Positions 56,246 through 64,000 of a DNA stretch of 64,000 nt are shown piece by piece; positions within the stretch are counted from its first letter, which is position 1, and every line of letters starts with the position of its first letter. The notes under the pieces are model-generated. The model did not search any database. It was not told the DNA's origin and saw only the letters and a program-made list of their open reading frames with translations. Both the position numbers and the translations under genes were made by a program. This DNA comes from Amyloporia xantha (Eukaryota; Basidiomycota; Agaricomycetes; Polyporales; Adustoporiaceae): positions 2,108,001-2,172,000 of the forward strand of contig JAYKKR010000003.1 in NCBI GenBank assembly GCA_036971615.1, read 5' to 3'.

Positions 56246-57098
56246 ATGAGCACGACGCCCCGGTGCTTTCTCCTGAGGAGGCCCGCGAAAGGTACCTGCA
56301 GGTCCTCTGCGACACCTCTATCCCTTCCGAACCAGCCGCGCGCATCGCGTGGGTCCACGCCGTAGACACCGCCGAGGTACGTGCTCCCCTTCCGCCCGCA
56401 CCATTTCTTGTCCCCGAACTCCCGTCTAGGCCATCCTTCATTCCACACTCCCAGAGGACTATGATCCTTCGTCCCCGTCGGAGCCTGCCCCCGGGATCGA
56501 TGTCCTTGCCCGCCGCGCTGTGGTGGATTCCTTCCGCCTGCGCTACCTCCCGCATCCGCCGCCGGTCCCCGTCCGCCTGACCGCCTTAGAACTCCAAAAC
56601 GCCCAACTCCGAGCGCGCCTCGACCAACTCGAACCCGCTCTCGCTCAGATCCTTCAAGTGCAAATGGACCCGCTGCGCTCTGACGTCATTGCCCGGGCCC
56701 TCGAGATCCTCGCGGAAGTAGATCACCGTTTGTCTCTCCAAGACACGGCCCTTTCTTCCGTGCTGGGTACGTCCATATCTCTTCTTCGTGCCGAGGTCCA
56801 CGCGCGTGCCCGCGATTCCTCGTCTGCCTTGCGTATCCTCCAAGACCAGGTCGCCCACGGGTTCGATCGAGCCGCCTTCTCCCTCTCTACCCACAACACC
56901 GTCATCCAGTCCCTTCTCCGCCGCGTCCTCGCCCTGGAAGCCCGCTTCCCTTCCCCGACCCTCCTTCCGTTCCCTACTCTTCCCCCCATCGTCAGATCCT
57001 TCCTCCCCGCTCGATCCCTCCCCTTCCGCTTCCTCCCCATAACTCTTTTGCTCGCTTTCCCGACCCACCTCTTCATCCCCTACTTCCATTTCGTCTAA
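56246..57098 (+). CDS. antisense gene 3, coiled-coil protein
   Basis: The ATG at 56246 (MSTT) is followed after a one-base frame change by LSPEEARERYLQVLCD and EPAARIAWVHAVDTAE. An intron 56377-56428 (GTACGT to GTCTAG) leads to AILHSTLPEDYDPSSPSEPA, ARRAVVDSFRLRYLPHPPP, then a heptad-like coiled coil (LELQNAQLRARLDQLEPALA, VIARALEILAEVDHRLSLQD, LRILQDQVAHGFDRAAF), stop 57096-57098. The first exon has the same layout as genes 1 and 2: a helix, a W-x-WV/AH-x-V box, then the intron. Bases 56586-57098 are also the 3' end of the integrase ORF on the other strand. The start is uncertain because of the frame change. Confidence 0.5.
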
Positions 57099-59366
57099 TA
57101 CCCCCTTTTGCGCTTCTTCCGCTTCTTCGACGATCTTGCGCACGTCTAGTGCAACCTCCTTTCGCGCCTTATACGGTACCACACGGAACGCTGCGTACCG
57201 TAGTCTTGACACCGCTCCTGTTAGTTCCGCGAGTATGTAGGCTCCTCCTTTTGTACGCCGTATGACAATCATAGGCCCGAAATACCGGGGTTTTGACTTC
57301 CTGCTATGCTCCGTCTCGATCTGTGAGTTCCGCACCAGCACCAGATCCCCCGCTGCGAACACAAAATCCTTGATCGTCCGTGCGAACCGCCGCTCAAAAT
57401 CCTTGACCGATGCGTATCGAGCCGCTAGCACCCTCCGCCGTACGTCCTGCAAATCCTCCGCCCGTTTGAGCAGCTGGCGCCCCCGGATTTCAAGTAGGTC
57501 CACTTCGCTGATCTCCTTCCGGTCGGGCGGCACCAAGTAAGTAGCTTCCGCCAGGTCGAAAGGGAAAACTGGTTCAATCCCGTGCGCGATAAAGAAAGGC
57601 GAAGTGCCCGTCGATTTCTGAATCGTCACCCGTTCCGCCCAAAACACAGCATGCATCACCTTGGGCCACCCCTTCTCGTTCCCTCCACAAAGCTTAACCG
57701 CTGCTTCCCGTACGTCCCGGTGCCTCCGCTCCACGATCCCGTTCGCTTGTGAGTTGTACGCTGAGATTCGAATATGGTTGATTTTGTACCGTTCCCGCAG
57801 GTGTTCCAATGCCGCGACAAATGGTGTCCCGTTATCCGTAACAATCTCCTCCACCGCTCCCCACCGACACAGCAGCTCCTCGTAGATGAAGTTCCCAATC
57901 GTAACTCCTGTCTCCTTCCGCAGCATCCGCCATTCCGGGTAAGACGACAGGGAACAACGCGCTTGCACGATATGCGTGTACCCGTATGCCGTTGGCATGT
58001 GCATCGAGTCCATGTGCACCTTCGAAAACAGCCCCCCCGGCATAGGTACCGTCGGTGGGATGTGGTACTTGTGCGCCTTGCGGAGCTGACACTCATGGCA
58101 GCTTCCCACATACCATTTTACGTCGTGATCGAGACTAACCCACCAGAATCGTTCGAGGAGCCGGGCGCGCACCGTGAAGATCCCTTTGTGCCCGAGGGAG
58201 TCGTGCGCCTCTTTCATCAGGCCGTACCGCTTCCCTTTCTCCACCACCACCTTGTGCTTCCCTCCTTTATCTTTCTTCCAGAGCCTCCCCCCTTTGACAA
58301 AGAACTTGCTAGCGTAACGGACGAACGAGGTGAACTGTCTTTCGTCCATTCCTTCCGGCCGCCTCGGGTCTCGTAGAAATTCGTCTACTTTCCGCACCCT
58401 TTCCTCCCGCGCCCCTCCGTTGCTGACCTCTGGGATCTCTACCCCCTCTCCCGCGTCCAGCGACCACACCATCAGTCCCTCCTCGTCCCTCTTCCCTCCC
58501 GGCGTATTCAAGACCTCCATGGTGAACGCGTAGGCCTCGTCAATCCACTCTTCGAAGTCATCTTCCTCTTCCGGGTCTTCCTCTGCTGCTCCCCGCCGCG
58601 AAAGCCCATCCGCCCCCGCATGCCGTTCCCCCGGCACGTGTACCAGCTTGAAGTCGAATAGGAGGATCCCAGCGATCCATCTGTTGATAGTGGCGTTTGG
58701 TTGGATGTCTGGGTTATTTAGCATCCCCTTAATATATTTGGCGTCGACTTCGACGACCAGCTTCTTCACTCCGATAATGTAGATCCGGCACGCTCGCAGC
58801 GCCCGGAACAACCCAAACAGCTCCAGCTTGGCTTGCGAGTATCGGGATTCGCGTTCGTTCCACGTTATGGACCCGAACCGGTTTGGCCTTCTCTTCCCGT
58901 CCTCCCCTTTCTGTAAGATCACGAACCCCACCCCGATCCACGATGAATCCACCGCCAGAATCACCTCCCGTTCGGACCCATAGTCAATCGGGACGAGCGC
59001 GGGCGAGTTGATTACTGCGTCCTTCAGCTTCCGCATAGCGTCCTCCTGCGCCTCCTCCCATACGAAGTCGGCTCCCTTCCGAAGCAGGTCATTGAGTGGG
59101 CGCGCCATTTTTCCGAAGTCCTTTACGAACATCCGCACCAGCCCGCAGGTCCCCAAAAATCCTCGCACGTTTGTTACCATCTCGCACCGCGGCCAATCCT
59201 TGATCTTCTGCACTCGGGACTCCTCCGGGACCCTCCCTCGTACGTGCATCGGTGCCCTACCACCACCACCTCTGGAACGCACAAATACGCCTTCTTCCCC
59301 GAGAACGTCCCTCCCACGTTCCCGATCCGTTGCAACACCCGATTTACGTTCTGTAGGTGTTCCCAC
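56586..59366 (-). CDS. Gypsy-2 Pol, RNase H and integrase
   Basis: Reads meaningfully from about 59250 (VPEESRVQKIKDWPRCEMVT, the RT thumb-connection), then RNase H (ILAVDSSWIGVGFVILQKG, AKLELFGLFRALRACRIYI, VVEVDAKYIKGML, GADGLSRRG). Integrase follows, with zinc motif HDSLGHKGIFTVRA to CHECQLRKAH (about 58080-58210) and core D in KVHMDSMHMP, D in IVTDNGTPFVAA and E in NSQANGIVERRHRD. A GPMIV-type C-terminal region is present but no chromodomain. After VVPYKARKEVALDVRK the ORF continues about 190 residues in a highly charged tail that lies opposite antisense gene 3. Joined to the RT frame by a -1 or +1 shift in the overlap 59174-59366. Confidence 0.8.
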   Translation of the reverse strand: MGTPTERKSGVATDRERGRDVLGEEGVFVRSRGGGGRAPMHVRGRVPEESRVQKIKDWPRCEMVTNVRGFLGTCGLVRMFVKDFGKMARPLNDLLRKGADFVWEEAQEDAMRKLKDAVINSPALVPIDYGSEREVILAVDSSWIGVGFVILQKGEDGKRRPNRFGSITWNERESRYSQAKLELFGLFRALRACRIYIIGVKKLVVEVDAKYIKGMLNNPDIQPNATINRWIAGILLFDFKLVHVPGERHAGADGLSRRGAAEEDPEEEDDFEEWIDEAYAFTMEVLNTPGGKRDEEGLMVWSLDAGEGVEIPEVSNGGAREERVRKVDEFLRDPRRPEGMDERQFTSFVRYASKFFVKGGRLWKKDKGGKHKVVVEKGKRYGLMKEAHDSLGHKGIFTVRARLLERFWWVSLDHDVKWYVGSCHECQLRKAHKYHIPPTVPMPGGLFSKVHMDSMHMPTAYGYTHIVQARCSLSSYPEWRMLRKETGVTIGNFIYEELLCRWGAVEEIVTDNGTPFVAALEHLRERYKINHIRISAYNSQANGIVERRHRDVREAAVKLCGGNEKGWPKVMHAVFWAERVTIQKSTGTSPFFIAHGIEPVFPFDLAEATYLVPPDRKEISEVDLLEIRGRQLLKRAEDLQDVRRRVLAARYASVKDFERRFARTIKDFVFAAGDLVLVRNSQIETEHSRKSKPRYFGPMIVIRRTKGGAYILAELTGAVSRLRYAAFRVVPYKARKEVALDVRKIVEEAEEAQKGVLDEMEVGDEEVGRESEQKSYGEEAEGEGSSGEEGSDDGGKSRERKEGRGREAGFQGEDAAEKGLDDGVVGREGEGGSIEPVGDLVLEDTQGRRGIAGTRVDLGTKKRYGRTQHGRKGRVLERQTVIYFREDLEGPGNDVRAQRVHLHLKDLSESGFELVEARSELGVLEF

Positions 59367-61141
59367 ACGAATCGCCTTATTCCTGGGTTCCCCTCGATTG
59401 TCTCATACCCCCCCCCTTCCAGCTCGTACCGGGTCTTTGGCCCTTTAATTGGCACGTCGTCGATGAACGGGACCGTGACATGCGGAATCTCGTCCTGCAG
59501 GATGAAGGTCACATCCCCATGCATAATTTGCGCAGAATTGGTATACCCCATCGGAATCAAGGTCAGCCGAAATGCCCCCAGCGGCGTCTGGAACGAGGTG
59601 ATGTCCCGAGACCGGGCGTCCAGGGTCCGCTGATCGAAAGCTACGTATAGGTCCAGGATCCCATAACATCCCCTTCCCCCAAAGGACTCCGCCAAATGTT
59701 CTACCAGTGGGGGAACCGCCGCGTCCTTGATAGCTACGCCGTTTAGGGGTTGTAGATCGTGCACCAACCGGAGGGACTTCCCGTCTTTCTTTACCACGCA
59801 GAACCACCTGGACCGGTATGACGAGTTCGAAGGCTCGTACACCCCTGAAGCGATCTTGTCCTTGATGATTTGTACAACCTGATCAAAGATTCCCGGCGGG
59901 ATAGGGATGTTCTTCAGCACCCACGGAACGTGTTCCACCGTCGGAATCATGACCGGGTCGAAGTATTCGTCCGAGAACCTTCCCTTCTCCGTCTCGTCCC
60001 AGGCGAACACCCGCTCGTGCTGTCCCACTAAAAAGTCCACCAACTTCACTTCCTCTGGCCACAGGAATCCCCCTCCCCCTACGTCCAACGCCTTCCTCCG
60101 CTCGTCCGTATAACGCCCCTGCGGGTGGAACTCGGGCGGCCGACGAGGCAGTTCCGGTAGGTTCCTCAGGGGGTCCCCTGGCGCTCTTCGCACGATTCGA
60201 AATTCTTCAGGTAGCGTCGTCGCCACCGGCCTTACCTTGTTCGCTACCTTCTTGTAGGCGTACGCATGTACCACCTCGTCTTCTTCTACCCAGAATCCTT
60301 CCTTCCCGCTCCTTCCGCTCCCTTCCGGCACTACAAGTCCTCCCTCCCGCGTTAGGTGTATCCTCTTCTTCCCTGCTTGCACCACCAGTGGTCGTTCGTT
60401 CATCTTGGGTTCGCGCGGCACATAGGAGGAAACAGAAATGCATTGAGACTGAATATCCTTGCCGATACATGATATGTGCGAATTGTCCAGACGAGACGAC
60501 GACACCCGGGTGCGATTACCCCTCTCTTCTTCCCCCCGCGCAGTGCTCCTCTCCGCCGATTTGCCTGCTCTATCTATCGGGTCGGAAGGGGTATACAGAG
60601 AGTATAAACGTACGAGTGCGTCTCCGCGAGTGTTGCCCGCATCCTCGACTATTGAAAACCCGCCGCGGATGGCTTCCGTCGACCGTTCCGCGGTTTTGTC
60701 GCCACCATCACCCGTTCCCCTGTCTCCGGGTCCGTAAGAGTGATTTGTTGTTCGCCGGAGGAAGTCCCGCGTTTCGCAAGCAGTCAGAGCGAAGAAGGGC
60801 CGTCCCAGGAGGACTTCGAACGGCGCGTCGTCCAGCACCTGCAGCTGGAGGTACAGGTCAACGCTCCCGAACGTGAAACGTACGTTTTGCGCCTTCCCGA
60901 CCGTTTTCACTTGCGCGCTGTTGGCCGTCTCCATCGTAATGGCTTCGTCAGGCTTCAGGACGATCCCTGTCTTCTCCCAGATGTCCTTCCGCATGGCCAC
61001 GATCTGCGCCCGCCGTCGAGCACACACTCGCATGTGAACTTCCCTTCGATAACTGGTTCCACCGCTCGCAGCGCCAGGGAGTCGTGCCCGATACTCGCCC
61101 CTCCTTCCGTAACCTGGAAGGTTTCCTTCGCGTCCTCCCAA
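59174..61141 (-). CDS. Gypsy-2 Pol, protease and reverse transcriptase
   Basis: Meaningful from about 61000 (QIVAMRKDIWEKTGIVLKPD, protease core, with FEVLLGRPFFALT), through a variable linker to RT: GVYEPSNSSYRSRWFCVVKK, LRLVHDLQPLNGVAIKDAAV, DLYVAFDQRTLD, TSFQTPLGAFRLTLIPMGYT, and the catalytic box PFIDDVPIKGP (about 59450-59480), where the usual YxDD Tyr is Phe. The gag ORF ends in VLDGG in another frame, so the protease active site DGG(S) is split by a frameshift near 61010. Overlaps both gag and the RNase H-integrase ORF, which suggests programmed frameshifting or decay. Confidence 0.75.
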   Translation of the reverse strand: MGGREGNLPGYGRRGEYRARLPGAASGGTSYRREVHMRVCARRRAQIVAMRKDIWEKTGIVLKPDEAITMETANSAQVKTVGKAQNVRFTFGSVDLYLQLQVLDDAPFEVLLGRPFFALTACETRDFLRRTTNHSYGPGDRGTGDGGDKTAERSTEAIRGGFSIVEDAGNTRGDALVRLYSLYTPSDPIDRAGKSAERSTARGEEERGNRTRVSSSRLDNSHISCIGKDIQSQCISVSSYVPREPKMNERPLVVQAGKKRIHLTREGGLVVPEGSGRSGKEGFWVEEDEVVHAYAYKKVANKVRPVATTLPEEFRIVRRAPGDPLRNLPELPRRPPEFHPQGRYTDERRKALDVGGGGFLWPEEVKLVDFLVGQHERVFAWDETEKGRFSDEYFDPVMIPTVEHVPWVLKNIPIPPGIFDQVVQIIKDKIASGVYEPSNSSYRSRWFCVVKKDGKSLRLVHDLQPLNGVAIKDAAVPPLVEHLAESFGGRGCYGILDLYVAFDQRTLDARSRDITSFQTPLGAFRLTLIPMGYTNSAQIMHGDVTFILQDEIPHVTVPFIDDVPIKGPKTRYELEGGGYETIEGNPGIRRFVWEHLQNVNRVLQRIGNVGGTFSGKKAYLCVPEVVVVGHRCTYEGGSRRSPECRRSRIGRGARW

Positions 61142-62673
61142 TGGTCCTCGTCGTCGACTTCTACCAGACCGGCGGTGGCTACCCGCGACGTCGTCACATC
61201 CCCCTTCACTTCCTTCCGCACCCCTGCCGAGATTGCCAGCACCTCCCCCACCGTCATCTCCACCTTCGTCCCGTAGAGCTTCTTCGTCGCTTCCGCCACT
61301 GAGTACCGTTGTTCGATCTCCGTCTGGTACTTGTATTGCCCCGTGGTTCCTCCCGCCCCCTTTCCTTCACTTCCCTTAGCCTTTTCCTCGCTCGTCCGTG
61401 GTATGTTGGCCGCAGGTATCCCCGGCGGTTTCCCTCCTGGGCCCCGCAACGCCGCCCCCGTCCTTGCCCCGGTCTTCTTCACTTCTTCGAACCGCACTTC
61501 CTTCTTCTTCGCCCGCGCCAACTCTGCTTGGAGAACCCGGACCCTTTCCGACGGATCTTCCTCATCCGACGAACCTTCGTCCCTCGTCTCCACCATGTTC
61601 ACGCCCTCGTATATCTGGAAAAGGTTCGCGGCCAAGTGCGGAGGGGCCTGTCGCTCGTTCCCCGCGACTCGTACCAGTTGCCCAGGGTTCTGGGCGTGCC
61701 ACGAGTCCACTTGATCCTTCATGTACTCTCCAGGCAGGCCGCGCGGAACGAACATGCTGTTCGGCAGCCGTACTTTCCCAGTCTCGTCCCGGTAGATCTT
61801 CCGGTCAAGGATATACTGGAGAATAATCCTGCAGTTCCGCATGAAGTGCTCCGGGTCCCCACAGAAGTTGCACAGGAAGTTGCCCGGCGCTCCTCCCGCT
61901 CCTTGCGCGACTCCTCCCCGGTCCGCGGCGCCCCTCCCGCTCCTCCGCTGCGTCCCGCCAAGAACGCCTGCATCATCTGTATCGTCTGGTTGAAGAGCGC
62001 CAAGTCTACGCCCTCCGTCTTTACCACCGCGGTCGCTGCTGGAGGCGCTGTCGTCCCGCTCGTCCCTGCTGTGTCTCTTCCGCCCTCCCACGGCTCCTCC
62101 TCCTACTCCCGGGAGGCACTTCTGCGCCACCTTGTGCATTACGTCCATCCCCCACGGGTCATCCGGGTCGTGGTCGGGTTCTGCGATCTCCGCCCTCCGG
62201 GTAATCGTCCGCAGTTCTTCCTCCCCAAACCCGCGCATGTACACTTCGTCCCTGTGCCGCGCCGCTATCTTGCTCTTCGATATCAGGAAGGCTGCGACCG
62301 GGGAATACTCTCGATAATATGCGGCCTCCTCCCCCCTCGTCCGCACCCCCTTGTCTCGCGCCGACTGTGCTATGCGATCGAGGTCTGCCGCGGTGTACCT
62401 CTTGTCTCCGTCCGCCCCCGGGTACAAGGCCTTCACCCCTCGCTTAAACACCAGATACACCCGCCCAGTGGCCCCATCCGCCGTCTTCCATAGTTCCTCT
62501 TGTTCCACCGTCAGGTACTTCAGCGCGTACCGTATCTTCTCTTCTTCCGTTGTAATCCCTGCTGCCGCGCACAGGTCCTCTAGATCCTCGAAATATCGCA
62601 GTAGATTGCGCGGTTCCCCGTCGAAGGTCGGCGCCGTCTTCGCCCCTCGCACGGGCATGGATGAAGTAGGCAT
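60955..62673 (-). CDS. Gypsy-2 Gag
   Basis: A 572-residue protein starting MPTSSMPVRGAKTAPTFDGE at 62673, with a capsid-like N-terminal half (LLRYFEDLEDLCAAAGITTE, KIRYALKYLTVEQEELWKT), a charged middle and the CCHC zinc knuckle CNFCGDPEHFMRNC (about 61835-61876). The C-terminal quarter leads into the protease N-terminus (GKFTCECVLDGG) before the frame breaks. It forms the particle and packages RNA. The opposite strand is also open for 394 codons (61309-62493), a by-product of base composition. Confidence 0.8.
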   Translation of the reverse strand: MPTSSMPVRGAKTAPTFDGEPRNLLRYFEDLEDLCAAAGITTEEEKIRYALKYLTVEQEELWKTADGATGRVYLVFKRGVKALYPGADGDKRYTAADLDRIAQSARDKGVRTRGEEAAYYREYSPVAAFLISKSKIAARHRDEVYMRGFGEEELRTITRRAEIAEPDHDPDDPWGMDVMHKVAQKCLPGVGGGAVGGRKRHSRDERDDSASSSDRGGKDGGRRLGALQPDDTDDAGVLGGTQRRSGRGAADRGGVAQGAGGAPGNFLCNFCGDPEHFMRNCRIILQYILDRKIYRDETGKVRLPNSMFVPRGLPGEYMKDQVDSWHAQNPGQLVRVAGNERQAPPHLAANLFQIYEGVNMVETRDEGSSDEEDPSERVRVLQAELARAKKKEVRFEEVKKTGARTGAALRGPGGKPPGIPAANIPRTSEEKAKGSEGKGAGGTTGQYKYQTEIEQRYSVAEATKKLYGTKVEMTVGEVLAISAGVRKEVKGDVTTSRVATAGLVEVDDEDHWEDAKETFQVTEGGASIGHDSLALRAVEPVIEGKFTCECVLDGGRRSWPCGRTSGRRQGSS

Positions 62674-63246
62674 GGCACGCGGGGGTACTGTAGCACTCGT
62701 CGATTGGGTAGGTGCGGGACGGGGCGAGCTCGCTCGTGATGGAGGGAGTGGTATGCTCGCGGGTTCTATGTATGTCGACAGGATGGTAGGCTCGACGACC
62801 TCGCGTTTGACTCGTACTGAGGGTGGTGCCGAAATCGTTCGTCGGCGTGGACGTTCGGGAGGAACGGGAGATGAGCGGGTTGACGGGGTCGCGGATGATT
62901 CGGTGACTGATGAGATTGTGGATGTTTCTTCGGTACTCCTTCCTTCCGCCGGTGGCTCGTGGTTTACTGGGGAATGGAGCGGAGGCGAAGGATGTTCGAG
63001 GGATACAGAGCGCGTGTTGCTTTGTGACCGGAAGGGAGGGATTCTGACGTCGAAAGGGTTATCCGAGTCCGAGTCGTCGAACGCGGCCGGTCGGAGGGGA
63101 AAGTGAGGAAGGTCGAGATCTAGTCGGGGGAGATAGGACTGTTCTGGGCTAAGAGAAGTTCTTGCTGTAGAGTACGGTCCGGCACGGCGATGGTGCGCGA
63201 ACGAAGTCTTCGAACTATAAGATTCCCCCTCGCGGTGGGCTCCACT
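62674..63246 (-). other. Gypsy-2 leader with primer-binding site
   Basis: Untranslated leader between gag and the 5' LTR. The site TGGAGCCCACCGCGAGG (63228-63244, minus strand) starts two bases from the LTR end and would pair with the 3' end of a host tRNA ending CCTCGCGGTGGGCTCCA; I cannot name the tRNA. A long plus-strand frame here (62351-63106) shows no motif. Confidence 0.65.
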
Positions 63247-64000
63247 TGTAAGGCTTGGTGCTCCTCCCGCTGTGCGATAAGCACACCTGGAAGGAACAGA
63301 TCAATGAGTCGAAGGGGAAGGGGAGTGAAGATGTTCGCAGCGTCTGGCACGGAGGATGAGCAAGAGAGAAAAGAATTGATTGAGCTAGAGACTCGTAGGT
63401 ATATGGGGGACGCTCTATGTGTGCTATCCCAGTTAAGTCGCAGTCGCAGTCCTAAGTACGCAGTAGATATCCCGAATCGCAGTAAAATGGGTCAAGCCAC
63501 TTGCTCGCCCTCTCGTAGAAGTAAAACGCAGTGTAGCTCCGCTGAGCAAGAAAACCCGGTCGCGTGAAAGTCAAAGTCCCAGTCGCAGCTCGTACCAGAT
63601 CGTAGATCCCCCTTCCGCCTCGTCCCCCTTCCTCCTATATACCTCGTCCCGCGTGCGCTGCCACGTCACTCTCCCTCCCGCTTCCTCCCGCTACCTCCCG
63701 CTGCCTCCCCTCCGACTCTTCCCCTGACTCACTTATCCTCCTTCCGCGCGCTCTTCCCTCCCTTCGCCTCATTCGCCATGTCTGAGCCCGCCGAACCCAC
63801 CGACCCCATCGGTTCCCTCCACGTCCGCCGCTACCTCCTCCTCGTAGACGTGCTTCGCGCTGAATGCGTTGTTGAGCCTTCATTCCGCCCTTCCGATCCG
63901 GCTGCTTGGCTTGCCTGGGCCCACGGAGTGCGCTGGCTGCTGGTCTGTCCACCTTCTCCTTTACTTCTCTTTCCTTCCCCTCACGTCCCGTCCCGCAGCG
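63247..64000 (-). repeat. 5' LTR (cut by window end)
   Basis: Same as 52336-53089 as far as visible. It also carries exon 1 of antisense gene 1 (ATG at 63778), here pointing out of the element into flanking DNA. Confidence 0.88.

Larger units (their letters stand above)
52336..64000 (-). mobile_element. large Gypsy-like element with antisense gene cassette (window-truncated)
   Basis: Direct repeats at 52336-53089 and 63247-64000 (offset 10911) read identical and are LTRs: on the minus strand they end in CTTACA, followed after two bases by a tRNA primer site TGGAGCCCACCGCGAGG (63228-63244). Between them lie minus-strand gag (60955-62673), protease-RT (59174-61141) and RNase H-integrase (56586-59366). 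Between integrase and the 3' LTR are three plus-strand genes (52867-57098). The 5' LTR is cut by the window end, so the full LTR length and the target duplication are unknown. The element is distinctly C+T-rich on the plus strand. Confidence 0.8.

Noticed and set aside
61309..62493. 394-codon plus-strand open frame
   Set aside because: It lies opposite gag, has no motif and reflects the strong base bias of the element; the gag strand has a zinc knuckle and capsid-like sequence.
62351..63106. 251-codon plus-strand frame in the gag start and leader
   Set aside because: No domain, overlaps gag antisense and the untranslated leader; unlike antisense genes 1-3 it lacks the tryptophan box and intron layout.
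52336..64000. Tandem segmental duplication instead of an LTR element
   Set aside because: The repeat edge is followed two bases later by a tRNA primer site and by gag-pol in correct order, which fits LTRs.

Overview
The window is nuclear DNA from a filamentous basidiomycete, most likely an agaricomycete. Its genes are cut by many 45-70 bp GT-AG introns. It encodes families typical of that group: a DUF6533-type membrane protein, F-box proteins with low-complexity linkers, a DUF-like lineage-restricted protein, chromodomain Gypsy elements and a hAT element. I cannot place the species.

Bases 1-28500 are a gene-bearing arm. In order they hold: a HyuA-type 5-oxoprolinase that ends exactly where a fungal oxoprolinase would continue into HyuB; a urea carboxylase that has lost the start of its biotin carboxylase domain; a minus-strand DUF6533 membrane protein; a GGTCA-rich foldback element; a Mutator-like MITE with a clean 9-bp target duplication; a chimeric F-box gene; a tRNA-Glu(CTC) with a 10-nt intron; an OMA1-type mitochondrial protease with an apparent 5-nt frameshift just after its HExxH motif; an F-box/LRR-like protein; a typical 2-Cys peroxiredoxin; Trm112 and exosome Rrp45 fired from one short divergent promoter; and a complete minus-strand F-box gene. 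The F-box gene at 25527-27894 is the intact parent-like copy. About 1.8 kb of it lies inverted at 14348-16168, where its 3' exons are replaced. A 316-bp piece of that chimera's 3' end lies at 4382-4697, exactly where the urea carboxylase is truncated. These three copies are traces of linked rearrangements.

Bases 28537-41176 are a nest of retroelements. A 5'-truncated LINE (RNase H end) is interrupted by a minus-strand chromodomain Gypsy, and the 3' LTR of that Gypsy is split by a pristine Copia (LTRs identical by eye, 5-bp target duplication). Bases 41180-52066 hold a block with a hAT transposase, a casein-kinase-1-like kinase with all catalytic motifs, an acidic minus-strand small protein and a large lineage-restricted protein with a dinucleotide frameshift. 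Two flanks of this block (41416-41745 and 49568-49671) carry arrays of short hairpins: the cores are conserved and the outer stems differ from hairpin to hairpin but always pair.

Bases 52336-64000 are almost all of a second minus-strand Gypsy-like element, with long LTRs that appear identical over the visible 754 bp; the far LTR is cut by the window end. Between its integrase and 3' LTR it carries three spliced genes in the antisense direction. Their first exons are alike in layout, and one encodes a Zn2Cys6-spaced cluster. This retroelement with an antisense gene cassette, together with the hairpin-flanked hAT/kinase block, are the strongest candidates for something undescribed. All calls rest on reading the sequence; no search was run.
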